NCBI RefSeq assembly: GCF_905203285.1
Contig: NZ_CAJKVK010000020.1
Span: forward strand, 1-25,020
Length of the DNA stretch: 25,020 nucleotides
Direction: 5' to 3'
From: an uncultured Succinatimonas sp.
GTDB lineage: Bacteria; Pseudomonadota; Gammaproteobacteria; Enterobacterales; Succinivibrionaceae
Part shown: positions 7,851-14,538 of the stretch, one piece after another
How the letters are laid out: the number at the start of each line of letters is the position of its first letter
Position numbering within the stretch: position 1 is the stretch's first letter
The notes under the pieces: model-generated
Database searches by the model: none
Seen by the model: only the letters and a program-made list of their open reading frames with translations
Told to the model about the DNA's origin: nothing
Position numbers and translations under genes: made by a program

Positions 7851-8069
7851 TTAAAGAAAAACTTCGCAGTCGTCCTCTACCTTTTTGCAGGCGCTGCGAA
7901 CTTCCTGCATTACGCTCTTGACGTCTGCGCCTTCTTCAAATTCGACAATCATTTTTAGGGCCATAAAGTTGACGGTGCAGTCTTTTACTCCTTGAACCTT
8001 TTTAGCGGCAGCTTCCATGTTGTTGGCACAATTGGCGCAATCGACATCGATTTTGTAAGTCTTTTTCAT
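7851..8069 (-). CDS. Stand-alone heavy-metal-associated (HMA) domain protein
   Basis: This is a 72-residue ferredoxin-like metal-binding protein. The metal site is CANC (Cys11 and Cys14) within VDCANCANNME, a form typical of the N-terminal domain of CadA/ZntA pumps. Three further cysteines (31, 61, 68) are present, and the acidic DD next to Cys68 could add ligands. An ATG 15 bases upstream (8084) is in frame, but GGAG (8079-8082) lies 9 bases from the 8069 ATG and overlaps the upstream one, so 8069 is preferred. The gene precedes the ATPase in the same unit. The protein probably delivers metal to the pump or regulates it. Confidence 0.88.
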   Translation of the reverse strand: MKKTYKIDVDCANCANNMEAAAKKVQGVKDCTVNFMALKMIVEFEEGADVKSVMQEVRSACKKVEDDCEVFL

Positions 8070-8101
8070 GATATTTTTCTCCATAATTTAAATTTTGAAT
8101 A

Positions 8102-8119
8102 ATTGAGCAATTGCTCAAT
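8102..8119. promoter_or_regulatory. Perfect 18-bp palindrome at the HMA/ATPase promoter
   Basis: ATTGAGCAA and TTGCTCAAT form a perfect palindrome. It lies over the expected transcription start of the - strand promoter, where a repressor would block it. The TGAGCA-n2-TGCTCA form recalls operators of ArsR/SmtB metal sensors, but no such sensor gene is in the window. Confidence 0.6.
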
Positions 8120-8122
8120 CTT

Positions 8123-8150
8123 TATATATATTGTATAAATACCATGACAA
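8123..8150 (-). promoter_or_regulatory. Likely promoter of the HMA-ATPase unit
   Basis: On the - strand, TTGTCA (8150-8145) and TATATA (8128-8123) are separated by 16 bp. The transcription start would fall inside the palindrome at 8102-8119. Confidence 0.5.
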
Positions 8151-8152
8151 AA

Positions 8153-8181
8153 TTGTTGTAGTTGTGTAAAAAGCTTATAAA
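8153..8181 (+). promoter_or_regulatory. Likely promoter of the AraC-family regulator
   Basis: TTGTTG (8153-8158) and TATAAA (8176-8181) have an ideal 17-bp spacer. Its -35 box lies two bases from the -35 box of the divergent promoter, so the two are back to back. Confidence 0.55.
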
Positions 8182-8199
8182 CGGATAAAAAAGCTTATA
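8168..8199 (+). repeat. Direct repeat with 20-bp phase in front of araC-type gene
   Basis: AAAAAGCTTATA occurs at 8168-8179 and 8188-8199, exactly 20 bp apart. AraC-family proteins often bind direct half-sites about two helical turns apart. The copies overlap the -10 box and the transcription start, which suggests autorepression. Confidence 0.55.
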
Positions 8200-8228
8200 T
8201 CGGAGCAAAATGGAATTTGAAATAAGAT

Positions 8229-9155
8229 ATGGAAAAGAAGAAAGGATCTGTTTACGCATCGCTTAAAACATCAGGATGCGGACAAAAGAGTTTTTACTCA
8301 GTAAGCGTAGATTCCGGAATTGAAGTTTCGTTTTTCAATCTTCAAGGGGATAGCTTTTCGTTTTCTCATAAACATCGTCCTTATACGCTTATAGTCGATT
8401 TTTGTAGAAAAGGGCGCATCGGATGGACTATGCAAAATGGGGATACATTTTTTGCAGGGGAAAATGATTTTTTGATCCATAACGCGGGCAGCTGCGCACA
8501 GTCAAGGGTAAAACTGCCGTTAGGCTTTTACTCGGGTATAAGCCTAAGCTTTGATTTAGAGCTTATTGATACTGCGTTTTTACAAAAAATCGGCACGGAT
8601 TTTTCACTTGATGACATAGTAAAAAGCTTCTGCATAAAAGAGTATTCACAGTCATTTGCTGCAGAAGATTTTGTAACCGGAATTTTTAATAACTTAAAAG
8701 ATGAAAAAATCCAATGCGTAAAGTCGCTTTTTAAGCTTAATTGTTACAGCCTATTAACCTATTTGGGAGCTTTCCACCACTTTAAACACAGTGTACTTAG
8801 GCTCAACAGCCAAATAAAAATCGAAAAAGTAAGAAAAGTAACGGATTTTCTTAAAAAAGATCTGCAAAAACATTACACCATAGCGAATTTATCTGAAATT
8901 TTCGGAATAAATCCGACGACCTTACAGGAATCCTTTAAGGATATAACCGGTCAATCTATAGATGCTTTCGTAAAGGAAATAAGAATGAACAAGGCGGAAG
9001 ATCTGCTTGAGGACGAGTCTCTTTCGATTGGGGAAATTGCTCATAGGTTAGGCTATATGAATCAAGGAAAGTTCAGTACGGCTTTTAAAATGAGAAAGGG
9101 AATCGGTCCGCTTGAATATAGAAAAAGGATTAAAAATCTCTTTAAAGAGGCTTAA
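8229..9155 (+). CDS. AraC-family transcriptional regulator
   Basis: This is a 308-residue DNA-binding protein. The C-terminal third is a two-part AraC domain: a first helix-turn-helix at about 217-237 (TIANLSEIFGINPTTLQESF) and a second at about 265-287 (SIGEIAHRLGYMNQGKFSTAF), ending in the typical GIGPLEYRKR. The N-terminal part is an unrecognised sensor region, rich in beta strand by appearance, with His48, His50 and several cysteines (Cys17, 59, 89). It is divergent from the HMA/ATPase unit, so control of metal export is likely but unproven. The ribosome site is weak (GGAA at 8212-8215). Frequent AGA/AGG arginine and AAA lysine codons differ somewhat from the ribosomal genes next door. 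Confidence 0.88.
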   Translation: MEKKKGSVYASLKTSGCGQKSFYSVSVDSGIEVSFFNLQGDSFSFSHKHRPYTLIVDFCRKGRIGWTMQNGDTFFAGENDFLIHNAGSCAQSRVKLPLGFYSGISLSFDLELIDTAFLQKIGTDFSLDDIVKSFCIKEYSQSFAAEDFVTGIFNNLKDEKIQCVKSLFKLNCYSLLTYLGAFHHFKHSVLRLNSQIKIEKVRKVTDFLKKDLQKHYTIANLSEIFGINPTTLQESFKDITGQSIDAFVKEIRMNKAEDLLEDESLSIGEIAHRLGYMNQGKFSTAFKMRKGIGPLEYRKRIKNLFKEA

Positions 9156-9193
9156 ACTAGTAGATGAAACGGCTTTTTTCTTGGCATTTAGTG

Positions 9194-9231
9194 AAAAAGA
9201 TCCGTAAAATTTCAAAGTTAATGATCTTTTT
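9194..9231. repeat. Inverted repeat downstream of the AraC-type gene
   Basis: AAAAAGATC (9194-9202) and GATCTTTTT (9223-9231) are reverse complements with a 20-base loop. It may be a weak terminator for the regulator. It lies just upstream of the rpmB -10 box. Confidence 0.4.
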
Positions 9232-9245
9232 ATGTGATTTTAGTC

Positions 9246-9251
9246 TATAAT
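9246..9251 (+). promoter_or_regulatory. rpmB: -10 box of the rpmB-rpmG promoter
   Basis: There is a consensus TATAAT. No good -35 match is visible at 16-18 bp. Transcription from here would give a leader of about 185 bases. Confidence 0.5.
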
Positions 9252-9313
9252 CTGCAAACCACGAATTTTGCGAGCATGATGACAAGGCATGTTCTGCTTT
9301 TTAAGTTGACGCA

Positions 9314-9414
9314 GCGCAAAATAGAGATCGTTTCGATCGTAGGGTTTTGCGCAGTTATCCGCGCAACTAATAAATAAAACAAATTTTTCGGTTACAGCTT
9401 TAGGTGCTGTAGCC
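9314..9414 (+). promoter_or_regulatory. Structured leader of rpmB-rpmG
   Basis: There are two hairpins. In the first, GCGCAAAA (9314-9321) pairs with TTTTGCGC (9345-9352), and an inner stem joins GATCG (9326-9330) to CGATC (9334-9338). In the second, GGTTACAGC (9390-9398) pairs with GCTGTAGCC (9406-9414), ending 14 bases before the GGAG of rpmB. The leader is long for a ribosomal protein gene and may bind L28 or L33 for feedback control. Confidence 0.45.
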
Positions 9415-9442
9415 CTGTATCGTTTTTTGGAGTGTGAGAGAC

Positions 9443-9679
9443 ATGTCCAGAGTTTGCCAAGTAACGGGCAAGCGCCCGGCAGTGGGTAACCATCGTTCCC
9501 ACGCGAAGAATGCGGCTAAGCGTCGTTTTCTTCCTAATCTTAAGTACCACCGTTTCTGGGTTGAGAGTGAAGGCCGCTTCGTAAGATTGCGTGTTACCAC
9601 CAAAGCCATGCGTACTATCGATAAGAAAGGCATCGATTCCGTTCTTGCCGATATGCGTGCAAACGGCGTTAGAGTTTAA
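9443..9679 (+). CDS. rpmB: 50S ribosomal protein L28
   Basis: This is a component of the large ribosomal subunit, 78 residues, the same length as E. coli L28 and starting MSRVCQVTGKRP as expected. An in-frame GTG exists at 9434, but the family N-terminus and a GGAG at 9429-9432 fix the start at the 9443 ATG. It begins the rpmB-rpmG-mutM block, with rpmG 11 bases downstream. Confidence 0.97.
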   Translation: MSRVCQVTGKRPAVGNHRSHAKNAAKRRFLPNLKYHRFWVESEGRFVRLRVTTKAMRTIDKKGIDSVLADMRANGVRV

Positions 9680-9690
9680 AGGAGAATATC

Positions 9691-9861
9691 ATGGCTAAGA
9701 AAGGCGGTCGCGAAAAGATCCGTTTGAATTCTTCTGCAGGTACCGGTCACTTCTATACCACTACCAAGAATCGTCGCACCACTCCGGGTAAGATGGAGAT
9801 GATGAAGTTCGATCCGGTAGTTCGTAAGCACGTCCTGTACAAAGAAGGCAAGATTAAGTAA
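9691..9861 (+). CDS. rpmG: 50S ribosomal protein L33
   Basis: This is a component of the large ribosomal subunit near the E site. The 56 residues begin MAKKGGREKIRLNSSAGTGH and end in VLYKEGKIK, close to E. coli L33. The protein has no cysteine, so it is the zinc-independent form. AAAGGAG before the ATG is a near-perfect ribosome site. It is co-transcribed with rpmB, and a terminator follows the stop codon by about 20 bases. Confidence 0.97.
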   Translation: MAKKGGREKIRLNSSAGTGHFYTTTKNRRTTPGKMEMMKFDPVVRKHVLYKEGKIK

Positions 9862-9883
9862 TTTTTTCTTGCTTAAGCTTAAG

Positions 9884-9919
9884 ACCCTGCACGTTAAACT
9901 GCGGGGTTTTGTTTTTTTT
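9884..9919 (+). terminator. Terminator after rpmG
   Basis: ACCCTGCA (9884-9891) pairs with TGCGGGGT (9900-9907), with one G-U pair, followed by TTTG and eight T. It lies 14 bases before mutM, so mutM depends on read-through or on a promoter inside this region. Confidence 0.85.
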
Positions 9920-9932
9920 ACGGAGTAAATTT

Positions 9933-10751
9933 ATGCCCGAATTACCTGAAGTCGAAGTTACGATGCGCGGAGTTTCGCCTGCTTTAAAAGGCAGCGTCAT
10001 TAAATCGGTTTTTAAAGGAGAAAAGAAACTTAGGATCCCGCTTAGCGATGATTTATATCAATTAAAAGACGCAAAAGTCTTGTCGCTTAAAAGACGCGGC
10101 AAATATATCATCGTCACTACGACTAAAGGTTCTATCATCGTGCATTTGGGGATGAGCGGTCATTTAAAAGTAGTTGATAATGACGCTCCATTTATTCTTC
10201 ACGATCATTTCGCTTTATCTCTTGATAACGGTAAAGACGTACGCTTAAACGATCCGCGGCGCTTCGGTCTTGTCGCTTATGTCAAAGAGGGAGATGATCC
10301 TTTAGCGTCACCGGTTTTAAAAAATTTAGGCCCCGAGCCGTTTAGTGACGCGTTTAACGCCGATTATTTGTATAACGCTTTAAAAAAACGCCATATCGCG
10401 GTCAAACAGGCGATTATGGATAGTAAGGTTGTTGTCGGCGTCGGAAATATTTATGCCAGCGAGTCTTTATTTCTTGCTGAAATTTCACCGTTAAGAAGAG
10501 CATCGACAATTACACGTGAGGAATGTGTAAAGCTTGTTGACGTGATAAGAAAGCTTTTACAGGAGTCCATTAAAAAGGGCGGTACTACCATAAGAGATTT
10601 TTCAGGCGCTGACGGTAAGCCCGGCTACTTTGTCCAGAATTTAAACGTGTACGGGCATGAAGGTGAAAAGTGCCCTCGCTGCGGTCATCCTATATTAGGG
10701 ACGGTGCAAGGGCAGAGACATACTTATTTTTGCGGACATTGTCAGCATTAA
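9933..10751 (+). CDS. mutM: Formamidopyrimidine-DNA glycosylase
   Basis: This is a base-excision repair enzyme that removes 8-oxoguanine and formamidopyrimidines and cuts the abasic site. The 272 residues start with MPELPEVEV, in which the new N-terminal proline (Pro2) and Glu3 are catalytic. An upstream in-frame ATG at 9909 lies inside the terminator and would bury Pro2, so 9933 is the start, with GGAG at 9922-9925. The lysine region RRGKY and a C-terminal zinc finger (Cys247, Cys250, Cys267, Cys270) are intact. It follows rpmG as in E. coli and converges on coaD with a 5-base gap. Confidence 0.96.
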   Translation: MPELPEVEVTMRGVSPALKGSVIKSVFKGEKKLRIPLSDDLYQLKDAKVLSLKRRGKYIIVTTTKGSIIVHLGMSGHLKVVDNDAPFILHDHFALSLDNGKDVRLNDPRRFGLVAYVKEGDDPLASPVLKNLGPEPFSDAFNADYLYNALKKRHIAVKQAIMDSKVVVGVGNIYASESLFLAEISPLRRASTITREECVKLVDVIRKLLQESIKKGGTTIRDFSGADGKPGYFVQNLNVYGHEGEKCPRCGHPILGTVQGQRHTYFCGHCQH

Positions 10752-10756
10752 AACGC

Positions 10757-11245
10757 TTAGTGAATATATTTATTGTTGACAAGTTCAGTAACCGCAGGCG
10801 GTACGAAAGGAGAAATATCGCCGCGGTGAATGATTACATCGCGTACGAGCGTCGATGAAATATAAGAAAGGTTTCCGGATGTCGGCAGCATGACTATTTC
10901 AAGTTCCGGCATCATAGTACGATACATTCCGGTCAGCTGAATTTCGTAATCATAATCGGCAACGGTTCTTACTCCGCGCACCAAGACTTTAGCCTGTTGT
11001 TTTGCAAGAAAAGAGACTAAAAGCTCACAAAATCCTTCCACTCTTACGTTAGGCAGATCTTTGCAGCTTTCTTTCATCATTTTGATGCGATCTTCAAGGG
11101 TAATCAGAGTATGTTTGCTCGGGCTGTTGGCAACGGCAATAAGCAGCTCATCAAAAAGACGGGATGCACGGGTGATGATATCAAAATGCCCTAAAGTCGG
11201 AGGATCAAAAGTACCGGGGAATACCGCCAGGATTTTTTTACTCAT
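10757..11245 (-). CDS. coaD: Phosphopantetheine adenylyltransferase
   Basis: CoaD joins ATP and 4'-phosphopantetheine to form dephospho-CoA, the fourth step of coenzyme A synthesis. The 162 residues are near the family length. The nucleotidyltransferase motif TLGH is at 17-20, and the ISSTLVR motif is at 129-135. The start codon overlaps the end of the upstream glycosyltransferase by 8 bases (ATGAGTAA), so the two are translationally coupled. It faces mutM with only 5 bases between stop codons and no visible terminator. Confidence 0.96.
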   Translation of the reverse strand: MSKKILAVFPGTFDPPTLGHFDIITRASRLFDELLIAVANSPSKHTLITLEDRIKMMKESCKDLPNVRVEGFCELLVSFLAKQQAKVLVRGVRTVADYDYEIQLTGMYRTMMPELEIVMLPTSGNLSYISSTLVRDVIIHRGDISPFVPPAVTELVNNKYIH

Positions 11246-12284
11246 AATCCATCTCCTTTAATACCTTTAAAAACATATCTTTTACCGAGTCAATTGTGAT
11301 TTGTTCCATGGCATGCTCTTGTTTGACGCGATATCTCCATGGCGCTTCTTTACCGTTTAGCTCAGATTTTGCAAGCTTATCATAAACACTTACGCATAGG
11401 TTCATATAATTCCAGGGACCGACGCGTTTTTCGCTGTGTCTTGCAAATAATCCTATAACCGGGGTACCTACTGCACTTGCCGCGTGCATAGTTCCGCTGT
11501 CAGGGCACAATGCCGCTTTGGCGATTTTCAGGATGCAAAGCATTTGGCGTAGTGTGGTTTTGCCGCACAGATTAATAACTCCGTTTCCTACGGTATCGGC
11601 AATAGCTTTGGATAAATTTAATTCAATCGGGGCTTTAGAACCTAAAAGCACAGGGGCAAAGCCTTTTTCAATAGCGAGTTTTGCAAGAGCGCTGTAACCT
11701 TTTACCGTCCAATTTTTTTCAGCTTTGGCAGATGCCGGTGCTATGGCAAAAATAGGTTTTTCAGGCAGTTTTTTACGTATTTCACATAATTCAGAGTCTT
11801 CAAGCTTAAAATCCCAAAACGGGGTGACATTGTCATAACCTAAAGCTTTGGCAAAAGAAATAAAGCCGGCAAGAACGTGGGGATTATCGGAAGCGGGGGC
11901 TGTTTTATTGACAAAAAAACGCTGACCTTCGCGTGATCTTGCATTATCGTAGCCGATTTTAAGCGGGGCTTTTACGGCAAGAGACACAAGCGACGCTTTA
12001 ATTGAAGTCTGAATATTTAAAAGGGCGTCAAAGGTTTTGCCTTTTAATTCTTTTTTAAGGGAAAGAATACTTTTAAGACCTTCGTTTTTAAAGTCAACCG
12101 TATAAAGGGGGATCAAGTCATTGCCGTTTGCATCTTTGAACATGGAGGCAAAACGCTTGTCGATGATCATACTGACATCAAGATTAGGATCGGCTTTTTT
12201 TAAGCCGCCGATAAAACCGAAAGCGTTGATGCAGTCACCTAAGGCTGAAAGACGCAATACGCAGATATTTTTTAAATTTGCCAT
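11238..12284 (-). CDS. GT9 heptosyltransferase, OpsX-like (probable heptosyltransferase I)
   Basis: This cytoplasmic-face glycosyltransferase uses ADP-heptose to build the LPS inner core. The 348 residues show the GT9 pattern: an N-terminal LRLSALGDCINAF, a central APASAKAEKNW donor-site motif and CPDSGTMHAASAVGTPVIGLF near 265-285. The segment IGYDNARSREGQ followed by PHVLAGFISFAKALG looks like Haemophilus OpsX, which adds the first heptose to phosphorylated Kdo; that match is from memory. It is unlike the second GT9 enzyme at 21925-22950, which is WaaF. It lies upstream of coaD, where E. coli has waaA. WaaC/HptA-type activity remains an alternative. Confidence 0.8.
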   Translation of the reverse strand: MANLKNICVLRLSALGDCINAFGFIGGLKKADPNLDVSMIIDKRFASMFKDANGNDLIPLYTVDFKNEGLKSILSLKKELKGKTFDALLNIQTSIKASLVSLAVKAPLKIGYDNARSREGQRFFVNKTAPASDNPHVLAGFISFAKALGYDNVTPFWDFKLEDSELCEIRKKLPEKPIFAIAPASAKAEKNWTVKGYSALAKLAIEKGFAPVLLGSKAPIELNLSKAIADTVGNGVINLCGKTTLRQMLCILKIAKAALCPDSGTMHAASAVGTPVIGLFARHSEKRVGPWNYMNLCVSVYDKLAKSELNGKEAPWRYRVKQEHAMEQITIDSVKDMFLKVLKEMDYE

Positions 12285-12407
12285 AGAGTTAATTTCCTTT
12301 TTACTAATTTTAGCAAAAGAGGAAAGTAGTCGGCTTTACTTTAGCAATCGTTTATAGTTCTTCCGGTATAAGCATGTTTTTGGGGTAGCGGAAAAAATGA
12401 ACTCACT

Positions 12408-12476
12408 TCAAAAATATATAATAAATTACCTCAAAAACGCATAATGAAATAACTCAAAAACATATAATGTTAATAA
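12408..12476. repeat. Three tandem copies of a 23-bp AT-rich unit
   Basis: Units at 12408-12430, 12431-12453 and 12454-12476 all begin TCAAAAA and carry ATAAT about 10 bases on. The period is exactly 23 bp. A degenerate fourth copy may lie just before. It sits 124-192 bp upstream of the GT9 gene start. A regulator-binding array is possible. Confidence 0.7.
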
Positions 12477-12559
12477 TAACTTGTTGATTTTAAATAAATA
12501 AATTATTGCGGTGTTTTTAAAAAGAAAAGTGGCTTTTTTATTGAAAATGAGACAGAAGT

Positions 12560-12583
12560 AAAAAAGCCCTGCATTTGCAGAGC
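12560..12583 (-). terminator. Terminator of the sugar porter gene
   Basis: On the - strand, GCTCTGC and GCAGGGC pair around a short loop (12566-12583), with one G-U pair, followed by six T. It lies 16 bases after the stop codon. Confidence 0.8.
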
Positions 12584-12598
12584 TTTTCAGTCGACTTT

Positions 12599-14206
12599 TT
12601 ATTTATTAGCCAGAATTGCGCCGATTTCCTCAAGGGTTTTGCCTTTGGTTTCAGGCATCATGAATTTACACCAAATTAATTGGAGGATCATCATAAAGCA
12701 GAAGAATCCGAACATGTACCCCGCATCGAACTTTGCAATAGCGATCGGGAAGACTAATGTCAGTCCGGCGGCAAAAATCCAGTGGGTGAAACTGCCCAGT
12801 GATTGTCCTTTAGCACGTTGATCGTTAGGGAAGATTTCAGAGATGAATACCCATATGATTGTTCCTGATCCTATGGCATGGGAAGCGATAAAGACAATCA
12901 TGCAAATGAGGACAACAAAACTTACAGATCCCAAGTCGGAAGATGCTTCATGTTTGACTTGCTGTGCGACACTAAGGACTTTATCTACAGGAGTGTTTGC
13001 ATCAAGACTTGCAGTTAAGTCTTTGAATTGATCGTTAGCAGTTACGACAATCAGATTGTCGCGGGCCTGATTATATTTGATAATGGCATTGTCTTTGTCT
13101 TCAGGCGTGAAGTATATATTTCCTGCTTCCATATTTATTAGTTGCTGAGCTGATGCAACTGTATCTATAGAGGATGAAACGACTTTAAGCTCGCTGAAAT
13201 TAAAGAATGAGAAGGTGCAGACGGCAAGGCTTAAAATATAGCCCATACAACCGATTAAAAGCAGGGTCTTTCGTCCGAGTACGTCGATTAAGCGTATACC
13301 TATGAAAGTAGCGATTAAATTGGTTACGCCTAAAGAAATTGAAGCTGCAACAGGATCTTCCATACCCGCAAGACCTAAAAGGCGCGGCGCAAAGTATAAT
13401 ATGATGTTAATTCCTGAAAGTTGGTTGAATGCAGCAATTAAAAAGGCAAATAAAATCGGGTAACGTAGGCGTTTTGTAAAGAATTTGGTTGTTGTTTCTT
13501 TGTTTTTGCCTTCTTCAATAGCGCTTTGCTTGATTTGTGCTACGAGATTGTCAAGCTCGGCTTCATTCATTGTAGGATTAATTAAAGAGAAAACATGTTT
13601 TGCTTCTGCGTCCTTATTGGCGGCAGTTATAAGCCAGCGTGGGGATTCAGGCAAAGAGAAGCATAAAATCGTATATAAAACGGCAGGAACCAATTGAATT
13701 CCGAGCATCCAGCGCCAGGCTGTATGTTCAGGAGCAAATTGCATAATTACGAAGTTTGAGAAAAACGCAAGCAAGATACCGAATACTATATTAAATTGAA
13801 ATAAACCGGTTAATTTGCCTCTGTCTTGCGCCGGTGATATTTCGGCAATAAAGAGAGGTGCGGCAATAGTTGAAATACCGATCCCGATCCCGCCTACAAA
13901 TCTGCACAGCGCAAATGATGTGAAGTTCCAGGCAAAGGCGGTACCGGCTGCTCCAAAAATGAAAAGAAATCCGTTACAAATAAGAGTCTTTTTTCTGCCC
14001 CATTTAGCGGTAGGAATACTGCCGATTAAAGCACCTAATACGGTACCCCAGAGTGCGGCACTGATGGCAAGACCGTGCATGGTTCCGCTTAATGACCACA
14101 GTTGCTGAATTTTGCTTTCAGCGCCGGAAATGACAACGGTATCAAATCCAAATAGCAATCCGGCAAGGGCCGAGGTTACGGCCCACAGTAAAAGTCTTTT
14201 GTTCAT
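12599..14206 (-). CDS. MFS sugar porter (proton-coupled sugar importer) with a periplasmic insertion
   Basis: This inner-membrane transporter of the sugar porter family (XylE/AraE/GalP group) has 535 residues and about 12 helices. Family signatures are GRKKT after helix 2 (70-74), RFVGGIGIG in helix 4 (102-110), PESPRWL (186-192), GRKTL (311-315) and PETKGKTLEEI near the end (518-528). A longer reading from 14326 is possible, but AGGTGG at 14214-14219, 7 bases before the 14206 ATG, sets the start. Residues about 338-427 form an unusually long, charged loop between helices 9 and 10, on the periplasmic side. The divergent LacI regulator and the kinase suggest the sugar is phosphorylated after entry; its identity is unknown. 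Confidence 0.9.
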   Translation of the reverse strand: MNKRLLLWAVTSALAGLLFGFDTVVISGAESKIQQLWSLSGTMHGLAISAALWGTVLGALIGSIPTAKWGRKKTLICNGFLFIFGAAGTAFAWNFTSFALCRFVGGIGIGISTIAAPLFIAEISPAQDRGKLTGLFQFNIVFGILLAFFSNFVIMQFAPEHTAWRWMLGIQLVPAVLYTILCFSLPESPRWLITAANKDAEAKHVFSLINPTMNEAELDNLVAQIKQSAIEEGKNKETTTKFFTKRLRYPILFAFLIAAFNQLSGINIILYFAPRLLGLAGMEDPVAASISLGVTNLIATFIGIRLIDVLGRKTLLLIGCMGYILSLAVCTFSFFNFSELKVVSSSIDTVASAQQLINMEAGNIYFTPEDKDNAIIKYNQARDNLIVVTANDQFKDLTASLDANTPVDKVLSVAQQVKHEASSDLGSVSFVVLICMIVFIASHAIGSGTIIWVFISEIFPNDQRAKGQSLGSFTHWIFAAGLTLVFPIAIAKFDAGYMFGFFCFMMILQLIWCKFMMPETKGKTLEEIGAILANK

Positions 14207-14229
14207 ATAAATACCACCTGCATAATGTT

Positions 14230-14246
14230 TCGTGTTACGGACACGA
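14230..14246. repeat. Small inverted repeat near the sugar porter start
   Basis: TCGTGT and ACACGA flank a 5-base spacer, 24 bases upstream of the porter start codon. It is a possible operator half-site pair, but short enough to be chance. Confidence 0.3.
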
Positions 14247-14289
14247 TTTGTGTTGAGTAAATAATGGAATAAACGAACAATGAAAAAAT

Positions 14290-14339
14290 ATTTGCAAATC
14301 TCAAAAATTATTGCAAAATTTTGCATAACACGTGTTATG
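14290..14339. promoter_or_regulatory. Candidate operator cluster, porter side
   Basis: ATTTGCAAAT (14290-14299, perfect palindrome), TTGCAAAATTTTGCAT (14311-14326, with a perfect 14-bp core) and CATAACACGTGTTATG (14324-14339, perfect 16-bp palindrome) lie close together. The second is almost identical to the site at 14506-14521. These suit binding of the LacI-family dimer encoded next door. Confidence 0.6.
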
Positions 14340-14505
14340 TGAAATAAAAAACGAAGAAATTTTACGAAAGTCTAGTGATTTTTTCTAAAAACAGAATATG
14401 TAAAAACAGAACAAAATATTTAATTATCGTTTAATATCAATAAATTATAAGATGATAAATTTAAGTTAAAATAAGATTAAAAATTAAAAGAAAATAGTGC
14501 AATTA
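14340..14505. other. AT-rich middle of the divergent sugar region
   Basis: No gene or clear motif is visible. The stretch is very AT-rich and separates the two operator clusters by about 180 bp, a distance at which looping by a tetrameric LacI-type repressor is possible. Confidence 0.4.
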
Positions 14506-14521
14506 ATGCAAAACTTTGCAT
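14506..14521. promoter_or_regulatory. Candidate operator, regulator side
   Basis: ATGCAAAACTTTGCAT is palindromic except for the central two bases and matches the site at 14311-14326 at nearly every position. It lies 26 bp upstream of the -35 box of the LacI gene. Confidence 0.6.
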
Positions 14522-14538
14522 AAATTTTTGTGTATAAG

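Larger units (their letters stand above)
12285..12598. other. Intergenic region between the GT9 gene and the sugar porter
   Basis: No gene is visible. It must hold the promoter of the GT9-coaD unit (- strand), but no clean -35/-10 pair stands out. TTTAGCAA occurs at 12309-12316 and 12340-12347. The 3 x 23-bp repeat (12408-12476) and the terminator of the sugar porter (12560-12583) are listed separately. Confidence 0.5.

Noticed and set aside
7851..8084. Five-residue longer start of the HMA protein at 8084
   Set aside because: The GGAG ribosome site overlaps the 8084 ATG and is correctly spaced for the ATG at 8069.
5910..9155. Metal unit as a recently acquired island
   Set aside because: Codon use of the AraC-type gene is slightly different, but there are no flanking repeats, integrase or IS, so transfer cannot be supported from this sequence.
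9909..9932. Upstream start for mutM
   Set aside because: It lies in the T run of the rpmG terminator and would place eight residues before the catalytic Pro2.
12408..12476. CRISPR array
   Set aside because: The 23-bp units are contiguous with no unique spacers, and there are no cas genes nearby.
14207..14326. 40-residue N-terminal extension of the sugar porter
   Set aside because: The extension runs through the candidate operators, and a strong AGGTGG ribosome site precedes the 14206 ATG, which matches the family start.
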